64,000 nucleotides of DNA from Streptomyces sp. TP-A0356 (GTDB lineage Bacteria; Actinomycetota; Actinomycetes; Streptomycetales; Streptomycetaceae), in contig NZ_BBZJ01000020.1 in NCBI RefSeq assembly GCF_001417775.1, positions 186,001 to 250,000 on the forward strand, in the 5' to 3' direction. The position numbers were made by a program, and so were the translations under genes. Under the pieces are notes generated by a model. The model did no database searches. It was not told where the DNA came from and worked only from the letters and a program-made list of their open reading frames with translations. Each line of letters starts with the position of its first letter. Positions within the stretch are counted from its first letter, which is position 1. Below, in pieces: positions 35,154-44,813 of this stretch.

Positions 35154-36239
35154 GTGTCATCCAGGCTTGAGGCCGAGCACCTCTACAAGGTGTTCGGCAG
35201 ACGACCGGACGAGGTGGTGGAACGGCTCCGGCGGGGCGCCGACCGTGAGGAACTGCGCGGCGACGGCACCACGGCCGCCGTGATCGACGCCTCCTTCACC
35301 GTGGACCCGGGCGAGATCTTCGTTGTCATGGGCCTGTCCGGATCCGGCAAGTCCACGCTGCTGCGCATGCTCAACGGGCTGCTGGAGCCGACCGCCGGGC
35401 ATGTGCGCTTCGACGGCCAGGACCTCACCGCGCTCGGCCCCCGTGAGCTGCGCGAGGTCCGGTCGCGGAAGATCAGTATGGTCTTCCAGCACTTCGCGCT
35501 CTTCCCGCACCGCAGCGTCCGCGAGAACGCCGCCTACGGTCTGGAAGTGCAGGGCGTGCCCCGCGCCGAGCGCCTCAGGCGCGCCGACGAGGCGCTCGCC
35601 CTGTGCGGCCTGGCCGGCTGGGAGAAGTCCTGGCCCGACGAGCTGTCCGGCGGTATGCAACAGCGGGTCGGCCTGGCCCGGGCACTCGCCACGGACGCCG
35701 ATCTGCTGCTGATGGACGAGTCGTTCAGCGCACTCGACCCGCTGATCCGGCGGGACATGCAGGACCAGCTCCTGCAGCTGCAGAAGACCCTGAGGAAGAC
35801 CATCGTCTTCATCACGCACGACCTCAACGAGGCCATGCGCCTGGGCGACCGCATCGCCGTGATGCGCGACGGCCGCATCGTGCAGACCGGCACCGCCGAG
35901 GACATCCTGATGCGGCCGGCCGACGACTACGTGGCCTCCTTCACCCAGGACGTCGACCGCTCCCGTGTGCTGACCGCGGGCGCCGTGATGGACACCGACG
36001 TCCGTGGCGACGAGGCCGACTGCGACTGCCCGACCGCGACGCCGGACACGCCCTTCGCGGAGCTGTGCGCGATCAGCGCCGGTCTCACGCACCCGCTCGC
36101 GGTGCTCGACGCGCACCGCACACTCGTGGGCGTCGTGCCCAGGCAGCGCCTCCTCGGGTTCCTCGGTGACCGGGCGGACGAGCCCACGCCCTGCGCCTCC
36201 CCGAAGGACAAGGCCGGGCAGGTGAGCGCCGGTGCCTAG
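35154..36239 (+). CDS. opuAA: Glycine betaine/proline-type ABC importer ATPase
   Basis: 361 aa. The ProV/OpuAA family signs are the N-terminal EAEHLYKVFGRRPDEVVERLRRG, Walker A GLSGSGKSTLLR, signature LSGGMQQRVGLARA, Walker B LLLMDESFSALDPLIRRDMQ, and a shortened CBS-like C-terminal region (ISAGLTHPLAVLDAHRTLVGVVPRQRLL). The GTG at 35154 follows GAGAGG. It overlaps the permease-binding-protein gene by 8 nt. It energises uptake of glycine betaine or related osmoprotectants. Confidence 0.94.
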   Translation: MSSRLEAEHLYKVFGRRPDEVVERLRRGADREELRGDGTTAAVIDASFTVDPGEIFVVMGLSGSGKSTLLRMLNGLLEPTAGHVRFDGQDLTALGPRELREVRSRKISMVFQHFALFPHRSVRENAAYGLEVQGVPRAERLRRADEALALCGLAGWEKSWPDELSGGMQQRVGLARALATDADLLLMDESFSALDPLIRRDMQDQLLQLQKTLRKTIVFITHDLNEAMRLGDRIAVMRDGRIVQTGTAEDILMRPADDYVASFTQDVDRSRVLTAGAVMDTDVRGDEADCDCPTATPDTPFAELCAISAGLTHPLAVLDAHRTLVGVVPRQRLLGFLGDRADEPTPCASPKDKAGQVSAGA

Positions 36240-38844
36240 GATCCCGTTCGGCGACTGGGTCAACTCCGCGGTCGACTGGCTGCTCCACCACATGGCCTGG
36301 CTGTTCGACTTCTGCAAGACCGTCTTCCAGGGCGCCTTCGACGGCATCAGCGCCGTCCTCCAGGCCCCCGAGCCGCTGCTCCTCGCGGGCATCTTCGCCG
36401 TGATCGCGTTCTGGCTGCGCGGCACGTCCGCCGGTGTCCTCACCCTCGTGGGATTCGCCTTCATCGACTCCCTCGGTCTGTGGGACGACGCGATGGTGAC
36501 CCTGTCACTCGTCCTCGTGGCGACGATCATCGCGCTCGTCGTGTCCGTGCCCGTGGGCATCTGGGCGGCCCGCTCCACCCGGGTCAGCGGAATCGTCCGG
36601 CCGGTGCTCGACTTCATGCAGACGCTGCCCGCGATGATCTACCTGATCCCGGCGATCCTGTTCTTCGGCACCGGCGCCCCCGCGGGCATCGTGGCCACCC
36701 TGATCTTCGCCCTCGCGCCCGGCGTCCGCATGACCGAGCTGGGCATCCGTCAGGTCGACAAGGAACTGGTCGAGGCGGCCGAGGCCTTCGGCACCACCCC
36801 GCGTGACACCCTGCTGCGCGTCCAGCTGCCGCTCGCCCTGCCCACCGTCATGGCAGGCGTCAACCAGGTGATCATGCTGGGTCTGTCCATGGCGGCCATC
36901 GCGGGCATGGTCGGCACCGGCGGGCTCGGCGGTGACGTGAACGAGGCCATCGGCCAGCTCAACGTGGGACTCGGCTCCGAGGCCGGCGTCGCCATCGTCA
37001 TCCTCGCGATCTATCTCGACCGCATGACCAGCGCCCTGGGCACCCAGGTCTCCCCGCTGGGCCGGCGCACCGCCGCCCGGCTGCGCGCCGCGCAGGGGCT
37101 GAAGATCTGGTCGTACCGTCCCCGGCCCGCCGTGGCCGTGATCGGTGTGGTCGTGCTCGCGCTGGTCGCCGGTGGCATGGGCCTCTTCGGCAGTGCCGGC
37201 AAGGCCGCCACCGCGGCCGACGCCCAGAGCGTCGGCGCGGGCAAGAAGGTCACCATCGGCTACATTCCGTGGGACGAGGGGGTCGCCTCCACCTACCTCT
37301 GGAAGGAGATCCTGGAGCGGCGCGGATTCCACGTTGACGTCAAGCAGTTGGACGCCGGACCGCTCTACACCTCGCTCGCCCAGGGTGACATCGACTTCGA
37401 GACCGACTCCTGGCTGCCCACCACGCACGAGCAGTACTGGAAGAAATACGGCAGCCGGCTCGACGACCTGGGCTCCTGGTACGGCCCGACGTCGCTGGAG
37501 CTGAGCGTGCCCTCGTACATGAAGGGCGTCGACTCCCTGGCGGATCTCAAGGGGAAGGCAGCCGCGTTCGGCGGGAAGATCACCGGCATCGAGTCCAGCG
37601 CCGGTGAGATGAGCCTGCTCAAGAGCACCGTCCTCAAGCGGTACGGCCTCGACAAGGAGTACAAGGTCGTCGACAGCTCCACGCCCGCGATGCTGGCCGA
37701 GCTGAAGCGCGCCTACGCCCAGAAGCAGCCCATCGTCGTCACGCTGTGGTCGCCGCACTGGGCGTACGACGACTACGACCTGAAGAAGCTCAAGGACCCG
37801 CAGGGCGCCTGGGGCAAGGGCGATGCGGTGCACACCCTCGCCCGCAAGGGCTTCGCCCGGGACAACCCCCTGGTCGGCTCCTGGCTCAAGGACTTCCGGC
37901 TGGACGAGAAGCAGCTCACCAGCCTGGAGGCCGAGATCAACAAGGCCGGGAAGGGCAGGCAGCAGGACGCCGTGCGCGACTGGCTGAAGAACCACCCCGC
38001 CCTCGTCGACAAGCTCGCCCCGGTCCGGAAGCCGGCCGGCAGCCCGGCCGAGGCCAGGCGCGCGCTGAACGTCGCCTGGTTCCCCTGGGACGAGGACGTG
38101 GCCGTCACCTATCTGTGGAAGAACGCCCTGGAGCGGCGCGGCTACCGCCTGAACCTGAAGCAGATGGACGTCGGCCCGGTCTACACGGGCCTGGCGGGCG
38201 GCGACCTCGACCTCAACTTCGACGCGTGGCTGCCGTATGCGCAGCAGAACTACTGGGACAGGAGCAAGGACAACCTCAGGGACCTGGGCACCTGGTACCG
38301 GCCGACGTCCCTGGAGATCGCCGTGCCCTCCTACGTCAAGGACGTCAGGTCGCTCGCGGACCTCAAGGGCAGGGCGAGCACCTTCGGCGGCAGGATCATC
38401 GGCATCGAGCCGGGTACCGGTGAGATGAACCTCCTCAAGACCAAGGTCCTGCCCGGCTACGGCCTCGACAAGGAGTACAAGGTCGTCGACGGCTCCACGC
38501 CGGCCATGCTGGCCGAGCTGAAGCGCGCCTGTGCCAAGAAGGAGCCGGTCGCCGTCGTCCTGTGGTCGCCGCACTGGGCCTACAGCGAGTACCCGCTCAC
38601 CAAGCTGAAGGACGACAGGAAGCTGTTCGGCGAGGGCAACACGATCCGCACCATCTCCAGCCGCACCTTCCCGGACCGGTTCCCGCAACTCACGAAGTGG
38701 ATCAAGAGCTTCAGGATGAGCGAGGCCGAACTGGGCAGCCTGGAGAGCGAGATCAAGAACCTGGGTCAGGGTCATGAGGAGGCCGCCGTGGCCGCGTGGG
38801 CGAAGCGGCACCCGGACGTGCTGGAGCGGATGACGCCGCAGTAG
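36232..38844 (+). CDS. Osmoprotectant importer: permease fused to two substrate-binding domains
   Basis: 870 aa from GTG. Residues 1 to about 325 are the ProW/OpuAB-like permease (conserved loop EAAEAFGTTPRDTLLRVQLPLALPTVMAGVNQ) with an extra final membrane helix near 302-322. Residues about 339-605 and 610-870 are two OpuAC-type binding domains (KKVTIGYIPWDEGVASTYLW and ALNVAWFPWDEDVAVTYLW), each repeating the same aromatic-rich pattern (WSPHWAY). OpuA transporters with one fused binding domain are known; two in series is less usual. The two copies are very alike in places (about 80 of 87 nt around 37642 and 38458), pointing to recent duplication or conversion. Confidence 0.93.
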   Translation: MPRIPFGDWVNSAVDWLLHHMAWLFDFCKTVFQGAFDGISAVLQAPEPLLLAGIFAVIAFWLRGTSAGVLTLVGFAFIDSLGLWDDAMVTLSLVLVATIIALVVSVPVGIWAARSTRVSGIVRPVLDFMQTLPAMIYLIPAILFFGTGAPAGIVATLIFALAPGVRMTELGIRQVDKELVEAAEAFGTTPRDTLLRVQLPLALPTVMAGVNQVIMLGLSMAAIAGMVGTGGLGGDVNEAIGQLNVGLGSEAGVAIVILAIYLDRMTSALGTQVSPLGRRTAARLRAAQGLKIWSYRPRPAVAVIGVVVLALVAGGMGLFGSAGKAATAADAQSVGAGKKVTIGYIPWDEGVASTYLWKEILERRGFHVDVKQLDAGPLYTSLAQGDIDFETDSWLPTTHEQYWKKYGSRLDDLGSWYGPTSLELSVPSYMKGVDSLADLKGKAAAFGGKITGIESSAGEMSLLKSTVLKRYGLDKEYKVVDSSTPAMLAELKRAYAQKQPIVVTLWSPHWAYDDYDLKKLKDPQGAWGKGDAVHTLARKGFARDNPLVGSWLKDFRLDEKQLTSLEAEINKAGKGRQQDAVRDWLKNHPALVDKLAPVRKPAGSPAEARRALNVAWFPWDEDVAVTYLWKNALERRGYRLNLKQMDVGPVYTGLAGGDLDLNFDAWLPYAQQNYWDRSKDNLRDLGTWYRPTSLEIAVPSYVKDVRSLADLKGRASTFGGRIIGIEPGTGEMNLLKTKVLPGYGLDKEYKVVDGSTPAMLAELKRACAKKEPVAVVLWSPHWAYSEYPLTKLKDDRKLFGEGNTIRTISSRTFPDRFPQLTKWIKSFRMSEAELGSLESEIKNLGQGHEEAAVAAWAKRHPDVLERMTPQ

Positions 38845-39374
38845 TCCGCCGGTGGGGCGCGCTCCGCGACCTGGCGTTACGAGAACGCTCCACGAGAAGG
38901 ATCCGGACAACCCGATCGGGTGCGCGGCCACGCCGATCCCCGCTCTCCGCCGGCCGGGGGCGCCGAACACCGTTTCGGCGCCGCGAGCCCTGTGTGCTGT
39001 TCGGCGGCACCGCCCCACCCGATCGCCGTGCCGGGCCATACCGCCCGACCCGCCCTCCGCGCCCCTCGGGCCCCGGCGCCTGTGGCCCGCTCGGGACTGC
39101 GCCCGGCAGCCGCTCCCATGCCCCCTGGTCAGCTCTTTCTTCACACCCTAGGGTGGCGTGCGCGGGGAGGCGGGGCGGCTCGTCCGGTGGCGCGAACCGT
39201 GACCCTCACCACTCTTGTATATGACACCGATGTGACGGGCGCATGAAACGGTTTGCCGAACATGCGTAGGGTGCAGACAACTCAACAGAAGCAGTGCACC
39301 GATGAACCATCGGGCAGCGGCGGCGCGCCCGCCGGGCAGCAGCGGACCGACGAGCGAGGGAGGGAGCCGGAGCG
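38845..39374. other. Intergenic region without convincing gene
   Basis: 530 nt. All six frames carry only short Arg/Pro-rich reading frames lacking family resemblance. The AT-richer stretch around 39200-39300 (TTGTATATGACACC and onward) is the likely promoter region for the XRE-cupin gene. No hairpin of terminator quality stands out after the binding-protein fusion. Confidence 0.5.
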
Positions 39375-39950
39375 ATGGGCGACCACAAAGAACAGCCCCT
39401 TCGGGTGGGCGCGGCCGTCCGGCGACGGCGCCGGGCGCTGGAGCTCACCCTCGCCGTCGTGGCCGAGCGCAGCGGTCTGTCGGTCCCGTTCCTGAGCCAG
39501 GTCGAGAACGAGCGGGCGCGCCCGAGCCGGCCCTCCCTGGAGCGGATCGCCGACGCCCTCGGCACCACCGCCGTGGATCTGCTCGCGGCGGCGGACCCGG
39601 CGTGCAGCGTGGACGTCCTGCGCGCGGACGACGAAGCGGTGCCCCCGGGGCAGGCGCGGGTGCGGCCCCTGGTGCGCGGTCACCACCAACTGCATGCGAT
39701 GGAGTTCATCGGGGATCACGACGAGGGACGTGAATTCCAGCACCGCAACGACGAGTTGATGTACGTCGTCGAGGGCGGTGTCGAGGTCGAGGCGGAGGGC
39801 CGGGCGCACCGGCTCGGGCGCGGCGACACGCTCTATCTGAGCGGGGGAGTGCGCCACCGCTGGCGGGCGACCGTGCCGGACACCCGGGTGATCGTGGTCG
39901 CGGTCGCGGACCACGTCGAGGCGGTCGAGGACCCCTCCGGCAGGCGTTGA
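39375..39950 (+). CDS. XRE-family regulator with C-terminal cupin domain
   Basis: 191 aa. N-terminal HTH (VGAAVRRRRRALELTLAVVAERSGLSVPFLSQVENERARPSRPSLERIADALG, residues about 11-63) and a C-terminal cupin barrel (HRNDELMYVVEGGVEVEAEGRAHRLGRGDTLYLSGGVRHRW). Regulators of this build (PuuR/SinR-cupin type) respond to small metabolites. The target genes are not evident; the metal-receptor-like gene downstream is the nearest candidate. Confidence 0.92.
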   Translation: MGDHKEQPLRVGAAVRRRRRALELTLAVVAERSGLSVPFLSQVENERARPSRPSLERIADALGTTAVDLLAAADPACSVDVLRADDEAVPPGQARVRPLVRGHHQLHAMEFIGDHDEGREFQHRNDELMYVVEGGVEVEAEGRAHRLGRGDTLYLSGGVRHRWRATVPDTRVIVVAVADHVEAVEDPSGRR

Positions 39951-40047
39951 CCCGGTGGGCCTGGGCCCCTCGCCGTCTGCCGGCGCCTCACCCGGCTGAC
40001 CGTGACGGGGGCAGCCATTCGGGTGCCGCCCGGGAATACTGATCGAC

Positions 40048-40098
40048 ATGACTGGCAACCGCGGTCCGCTGACCGCCATCCGGCCCCGGCGGACGTGA
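40048..40098 (+). CDS. Possible 16-aa leader ORF
   Basis: ATG ACT GGC AAC ... encodes MTGNRGPLTAIRPRRT and stops with TGA overlapping the ATG of the next gene (TGATG). GGGAA lies about 14 nt upstream. It may couple translation of the downstream gene; it may equally be chance. Confidence 0.3.
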   Translation: MTGNRGPLTAIRPRRT

Positions 40099-40743
40099 TG
40101 CGCGTCGTCTCGCTCGTGCCGTCGTTGACCGAGGCCGTCGCCGCGTCCGTGCCGGGTGTGCTGGTCGGCGCGACCGACTGGTGCAGCCATCCGGCGGACC
40201 TCGACGTCGTCCGGATCGGCGGTACCAAGAACCCCGAGGTCGAGCGGATCGCAGGGCTCGCCCCCGACCTGGTCCTCGCCAATGAGGAGGAGAACCGCGG
40301 GCCGGACCTCGCCGCCCTGCGCGAGGCGGGCCTGGAGGTCCTGGTCACCGAGGTGCGGACCGTGCCGCAGGCCTTTCGCGAACTGGAGCGGGTCGTGGCC
40401 GCGTGCGGGGCGTCCGGCCGGCCGGGCTGGCTCGACGAGGCCCGGGCCGCCTGGTCGGGGCTGCCGATGCCGGAGCGTCGTACGACCGCCGTCGTCCCCG
40501 TCTGGCGACGGCCCTGGATGGTGCTGGGCCGGGACACCTTCGCGGGGGACGTCCTGGCCCGGCTCGGCGTGGACAACGTGTATGCGACCCACCCGGACCG
40601 CTATCCGCGCATCCCGCTGGAGGAACTGCGCGACGCGGCCCTGGACCTCGTGGTGCTGCCCGACGAGCCCTACCGCTTCACGGCCGAGGACGGCCCGGAG
40701 GCCTTCGCGGGCATGCCGTGCGCACTGGTCGGCGGGCGCCATC

Positions 40744-41904
<1,161 letters not shown>

Positions 41905-41960
41905 GAGAGCACGGTCCCGCCGGGAGGCCGTCCTCACCAGGGATGTCGTCTCTATGAGGG

Positions 41961-41977
41961 CATAAGCTGTGCTTATG
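41961..41977. promoter_or_regulatory. Palindrome overlapping the LysR start codon
   Basis: CATAAGC-TGT-GCTTATG, perfect 7-bp arms, covering the LysR ATG (41975) and lying 57 nt from the divergent transporter start. It contains a T-N11-A LysR-type core, so it could serve autoregulation and transporter control. Confidence 0.55.
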
Positions 41978-42898
41978 AGCGAGGGTGAGGGCGGGATACC
42001 TGCGCCGGCGGGGCTGGCGCACCGGGTGCCGGATCTCGGTGCGCTGGAGTTGCTGCTGTCCGTGGCCCGGCTGGGCAGTCTGGGGCGGGCGGCGCGGGAG
42101 ATGGGGATCACCCAGCCCGCGGCCAGCAGCCGTATCCGGTCGATGGAGCGGCAGCTGGGTGTGGCGCTGGTCGACCGCTCACCGCGGGGCTCGCGGCTGA
42201 CCGACGCGGGGGCGCTGGTCACGGACTGGGCGCGGCGGATCGTGGAGGCGGCGGAGGCGTTCGACGCCGGGGCGCAGGCGCTGCGCGGCCGGCGCGACTC
42301 ACGGCTGCGGGTGGCCGCGAGCATGACGATCGCGGAGTACCTGCTGCCCGGCTGGCTGATCGCCCTGCGCGCCCAGCGGCCGGACACGGCGGTGTCACTG
42401 CTGGCCGGGAACTCGGCGGCGGTCGCGGAGCGCCTGCTCGCGGACGAGGCGGACCTGGGCTTCGTGGAAGGTCTGTCCGTGCCCGCGGGGCTGGACGCCG
42501 CGGTCGTCGCCCATGACCGTCTGATCGTGGTGACGGCACCGGGGCATCCCTGGGCGCGGCGCCGTGGCACGCTCTCGGCGGGGGAACTGGCGTCGACTCC
42601 GCTCATCCTCCGGGAGGAGGGCTCGGGTACGCGTCAGGTGCTGGACGCGGCCCTGGGCGGCCTGGCCCGTCCCCTGCTCGAACTGTCCTCGACGACGGCG
42701 GTCAAGGCGTCCGCGGTGAGCGGCGCGGGCCCCGCGGTCCTGAGCGAACTTGCCGTGAGAGAGGAGCTCGCGGCCCGCCGACTGGTGAGCGTGCCGGTCG
42801 AGGGCGTACCGCTGGACCGAGCGCTACGGGCGGTATGGCGCACGGGCCACCGCCCGACCGGACCGGGAAGAGATCTGCTGGGGCTGACACGGGCGTAG
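41975..42898 (+). CDS. LysR-family transcriptional regulator
   Basis: 307 aa. Classical LysR HTH (LGALELLLSVARLGSLGRAAREMGITQPAASSRIRSMERQLGVALVDRS) and a type 2 periplasmic-binding effector domain (LRVAASMTIAEYLLPGWLIALRAQRPDTAVSLLAGNS...). This resembles the CysB/CbbR-like and YeiE-type members linked to TDT or YeiH transporters. The in-frame GTG at 41969 is the alternative start. Confidence 0.93.
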   Translation: MSEGEGGIPAPAGLAHRVPDLGALELLLSVARLGSLGRAAREMGITQPAASSRIRSMERQLGVALVDRSPRGSRLTDAGALVTDWARRIVEAAEAFDAGAQALRGRRDSRLRVAASMTIAEYLLPGWLIALRAQRPDTAVSLLAGNSAAVAERLLADEADLGFVEGLSVPAGLDAAVVAHDRLIVVTAPGHPWARRRGTLSAGELASTPLILREEGSGTRQVLDAALGGLARPLLELSSTTAVKASAVSGAGPAVLSELAVREELAARRLVSVPVEGVPLDRALRAVWRTGHRPTGPGRDLLGLTRA

Positions 42899-42973
42899 GG
42901 GGTCAGGGGGCCGGCGCACAGAGACGGAGGCTCGGCGCGACGGCGGAGACGGGGGCGGCGGGGCGGCGGGGGT

Positions 42974-43029
42974 GTGTGCGTGCGGTCGTGGGTGCGGCGG
43001 GGGCGTGTGCGTGCGGTCGTGGGTGCGGC
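42974..43029. repeat. Direct repeat pair in non-coding gap
   Basis: The 25-bp sequence starting GTGTGCGTGCGGTCGTGGGT occurs at 42974-42998 and 43005-43029 (period 31). A shorter GCGTGGCTGGTCGGCGG is repeated near 43057 and 43119. The 350-nt gap 42899-43249 has no convincing gene; these repeats and the hairpin at 43194 are its only structure. Confidence 0.75.
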
Positions 43030-43193
43030 CTGGGTGGTCAGCGGTCGCAAGGGCGGGGCGTGGCTGGTCGGCGGGGGCGAGGGGACGCGCAGCCGGCCTC
43101 GCGGAGGCGAGGAGACGGCGTGGCTGGTCGGCGGCCGGCAGGCGGCGGCGCGCGTGTGCGTGGCGTCGTCGGTGCGGTGGGTCCAGGGTGCTT

Positions 43194-43250
43194 AGGGATC
43201 CTTGCACTATGCCCGCCCGGGTCGCGTGCGCTCATAGTGCAAGGATCCCT
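43194..43250. terminator. 18-bp perfect inverted repeat, strong terminator or small mobile-element relic
   Basis: Arms 43194-43211 and 43233-43250 are perfect (AGGGATCCTTGCACTATG and its complement) around a 21-nt loop, directly at the stop of the PuuD-like gene. The arms are notably AT-richer than the surrounding DNA. Confidence 0.75.
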
Positions 43251-43939
43251 TAGCCGGTGGTCGCGGCCCGGACCAGTGCCCTCATCACCCGGACGTCCTC
43301 TCCCATCTCCGGATGCCACTGGACGCCCAGCACCCAGTCGGCGGACGGGAGTTCGATGGCCTCCACCGTGCCGTCCGCCGCGTACGCCGACGGGACGAGG
43401 CCCTCGCCGAGGCGGTCCACGGTCTGGTGGTGGTAGGTCGGTACGGACGTCTCCTCCGGGACGGCCCCGGCGTACCGGGTGCCGGGCACCGGCTTGACCG
43501 GGTGGCGGCCGAAGACCCCCACGACCTCCGCGTGCCCGTCGATGTGCTGCACGAGCGTGCCGCCGAGGGCGACGTTCAGCAACTGCATGCCGCGGCAGAT
43601 GCCGAGCAGCGGCGTGCCGGACGCCAGCGCGGCCTCGATCAGGGCCAGTTCCCAGGCATCCCGCTCGGGCGCCGGAGGGCCGGTCCGCGGGGAGCGCTCC
43701 GCGCCGTAGCGGGACGGGTCGACGTCCGGGCCGCCGGCGATCACCACGCCGTCCAGCCGGGCCACCGTCGCCGCGGCATGCGCCGGATCATCCGGCGGCA
43801 GCATCGCGGCGAGCCCGCCGGCCCGCTGCACCAGCCGGGGGTAGCCCGCCGGCAACAGCGCCGCCTCCAGCTCCCAGACGCCCCAGCGCGTCGCGGCCTC
43901 CAGATACGTACTCACACCGATCAACGGTCGTGCGCTCAC
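43250..43939 (-). CDS. Class I glutamine amidotransferase-like hydrolase (PuuD type)
   Basis: 229 aa. Gamma-glutamyl-gamma-aminobutyrate hydrolase family: RPLIGVSTYLEAATRWGVWE, catalytic cysteine in LLGICRGMQLLNVALGG, histidine in VLGVQWHPE. It is expected to remove the gamma-glutamyl group from the end product of the GlnA4-like pathway, releasing glutamate. The GTG at 43939 follows GGGGAGG; an upstream TTG (43960) overlaps that site. Head-to-tail with the FadR gene, 52 nt apart. Confidence 0.92.
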   Translation of the reverse strand: MSARPLIGVSTYLEAATRWGVWELEAALLPAGYPRLVQRAGGLAAMLPPDDPAHAAATVARLDGVVIAGGPDVDPSRYGAERSPRTGPPAPERDAWELALIEAALASGTPLLGICRGMQLLNVALGGTLVQHIDGHAEVVGVFGRHPVKPVPGTRYAGAVPEETSVPTYHHQTVDRLGEGLVPSAYAADGTVEAIELPSADWVLGVQWHPEMGEDVRVMRALVRAATTG

Positions 43940-43991
43940 GCGCGCCTCCCCGGGTTTCAATGGATCCTCTTCATACCTTTGTGGGGCATGC

Positions 43992-44738
43992 TCACGCCAG
44001 GAATCCCCGCAGCAGTGCCGCCGTCCCCGCGCAGTGCTCCCGCATCATCTCCCGCGCCCCGTCCGAGTCCCCGTCGAGCACCGCCTCCACCAGCGCCTCG
44101 TGCTGCCGCTGTGAGTGCTCCAGGTTCCGCACCAGCAGCGGGATGCAGTCCAGCAGGTCGTTCACCGTCGCCCGTACGGCCGCGTACTGCGCCGTCAGCG
44201 ACGGCGACCCGCACAGCTCCGCCAGCGTGAGATGCAGGAGCGTGTCCAGCCGCCGGTACTCCGACAGTGGCGCGTCCTGAGTGTGCGCCAGCGCCTCCCG
44301 CAGCCGCCCGGCCTGCTCCCCGGTGAGTCCGTGCGCAGCGCACAGGCCCGCCGAGCCCACCTCCAGCACCTCCCGGAACCGCAGCACGTCCTCTATGTCG
44401 ACCTTCTCGATGCGCCGCCGCAGCTCGTCCTCGCCGCCCGCGTCGACGCGCGGCCGCACGAACGTGCCGCCGTACCGACCGCGCCGCGACTCCACCAGAC
44501 CCTGGTCCTGGAGCACCTTCAGCACCTCGCGCAGTGTGACCCGGCTGATCCCCAGCCGCTCCGCCAACTCCCGCTCCGCGGGCAGCCGTTCGCCGCCCGG
44601 CACCAGCCCGAGGCGGACGACCTGGAGGATCTGCTCCAGTGCCTCCTCGAAGCCGTTGCCGGCCCGCACCGGCCGCAGCACCGGCGTCAACCGGTCCCGC
44701 GGGCCGCCGGGGTCGCCGTCGATTTCCGCCTGCGACAT
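43992..44738 (-). CDS. FadR-subfamily GntR regulator
   Basis: 248 aa. GntR winged helix (LVPGGERLPAERELAERLGISRVTLREVLKVLQDQGLVESRRGRYGGTFV) and an FCD effector domain (VDIEDVLRFREVLEVGSAGLCAAHGLT ... DTLLHLTLAELCGSPSL). It is divergent from the glutamine-synthetase-like gene across 75 nt and probably controls both directions. ATG at 44738 chosen over TTG 44759. Confidence 0.93.
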   Translation of the reverse strand: MSQAEIDGDPGGPRDRLTPVLRPVRAGNGFEEALEQILQVVRLGLVPGGERLPAERELAERLGISRVTLREVLKVLQDQGLVESRRGRYGGTFVRPRVDAGGEDELRRRIEKVDIEDVLRFREVLEVGSAGLCAAHGLTGEQAGRLREALAHTQDAPLSEYRRLDTLLHLTLAELCGSPSLTAQYAAVRATVNDLLDCIPLLVRNLEHSQRQHEALVEAVLDGDSDGAREMMREHCAGTAALLRGFLA

Positions 44739-44813
44739 CTGGCCCCGCCCCCTTCCCAAGCAATGGTTCTCGGAAATACCTTATGACTCTCGGCGGACCG
44801 AAGGAGACTTCCC

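Noticed and set aside
38852..39246. Several 80-140 codon frames after the OpuA fusion
   Set aside because: They overlap each other on both strands, are Arg/Pro-rich and show no normal codon-position bias.
42835..43497. A 220-codon plus-strand frame after the LysR gene
   Set aside because: It reads through the tandem repeats, the hairpin and the opposite strand of the PuuD-like gene; composition is that of a GC shadow.
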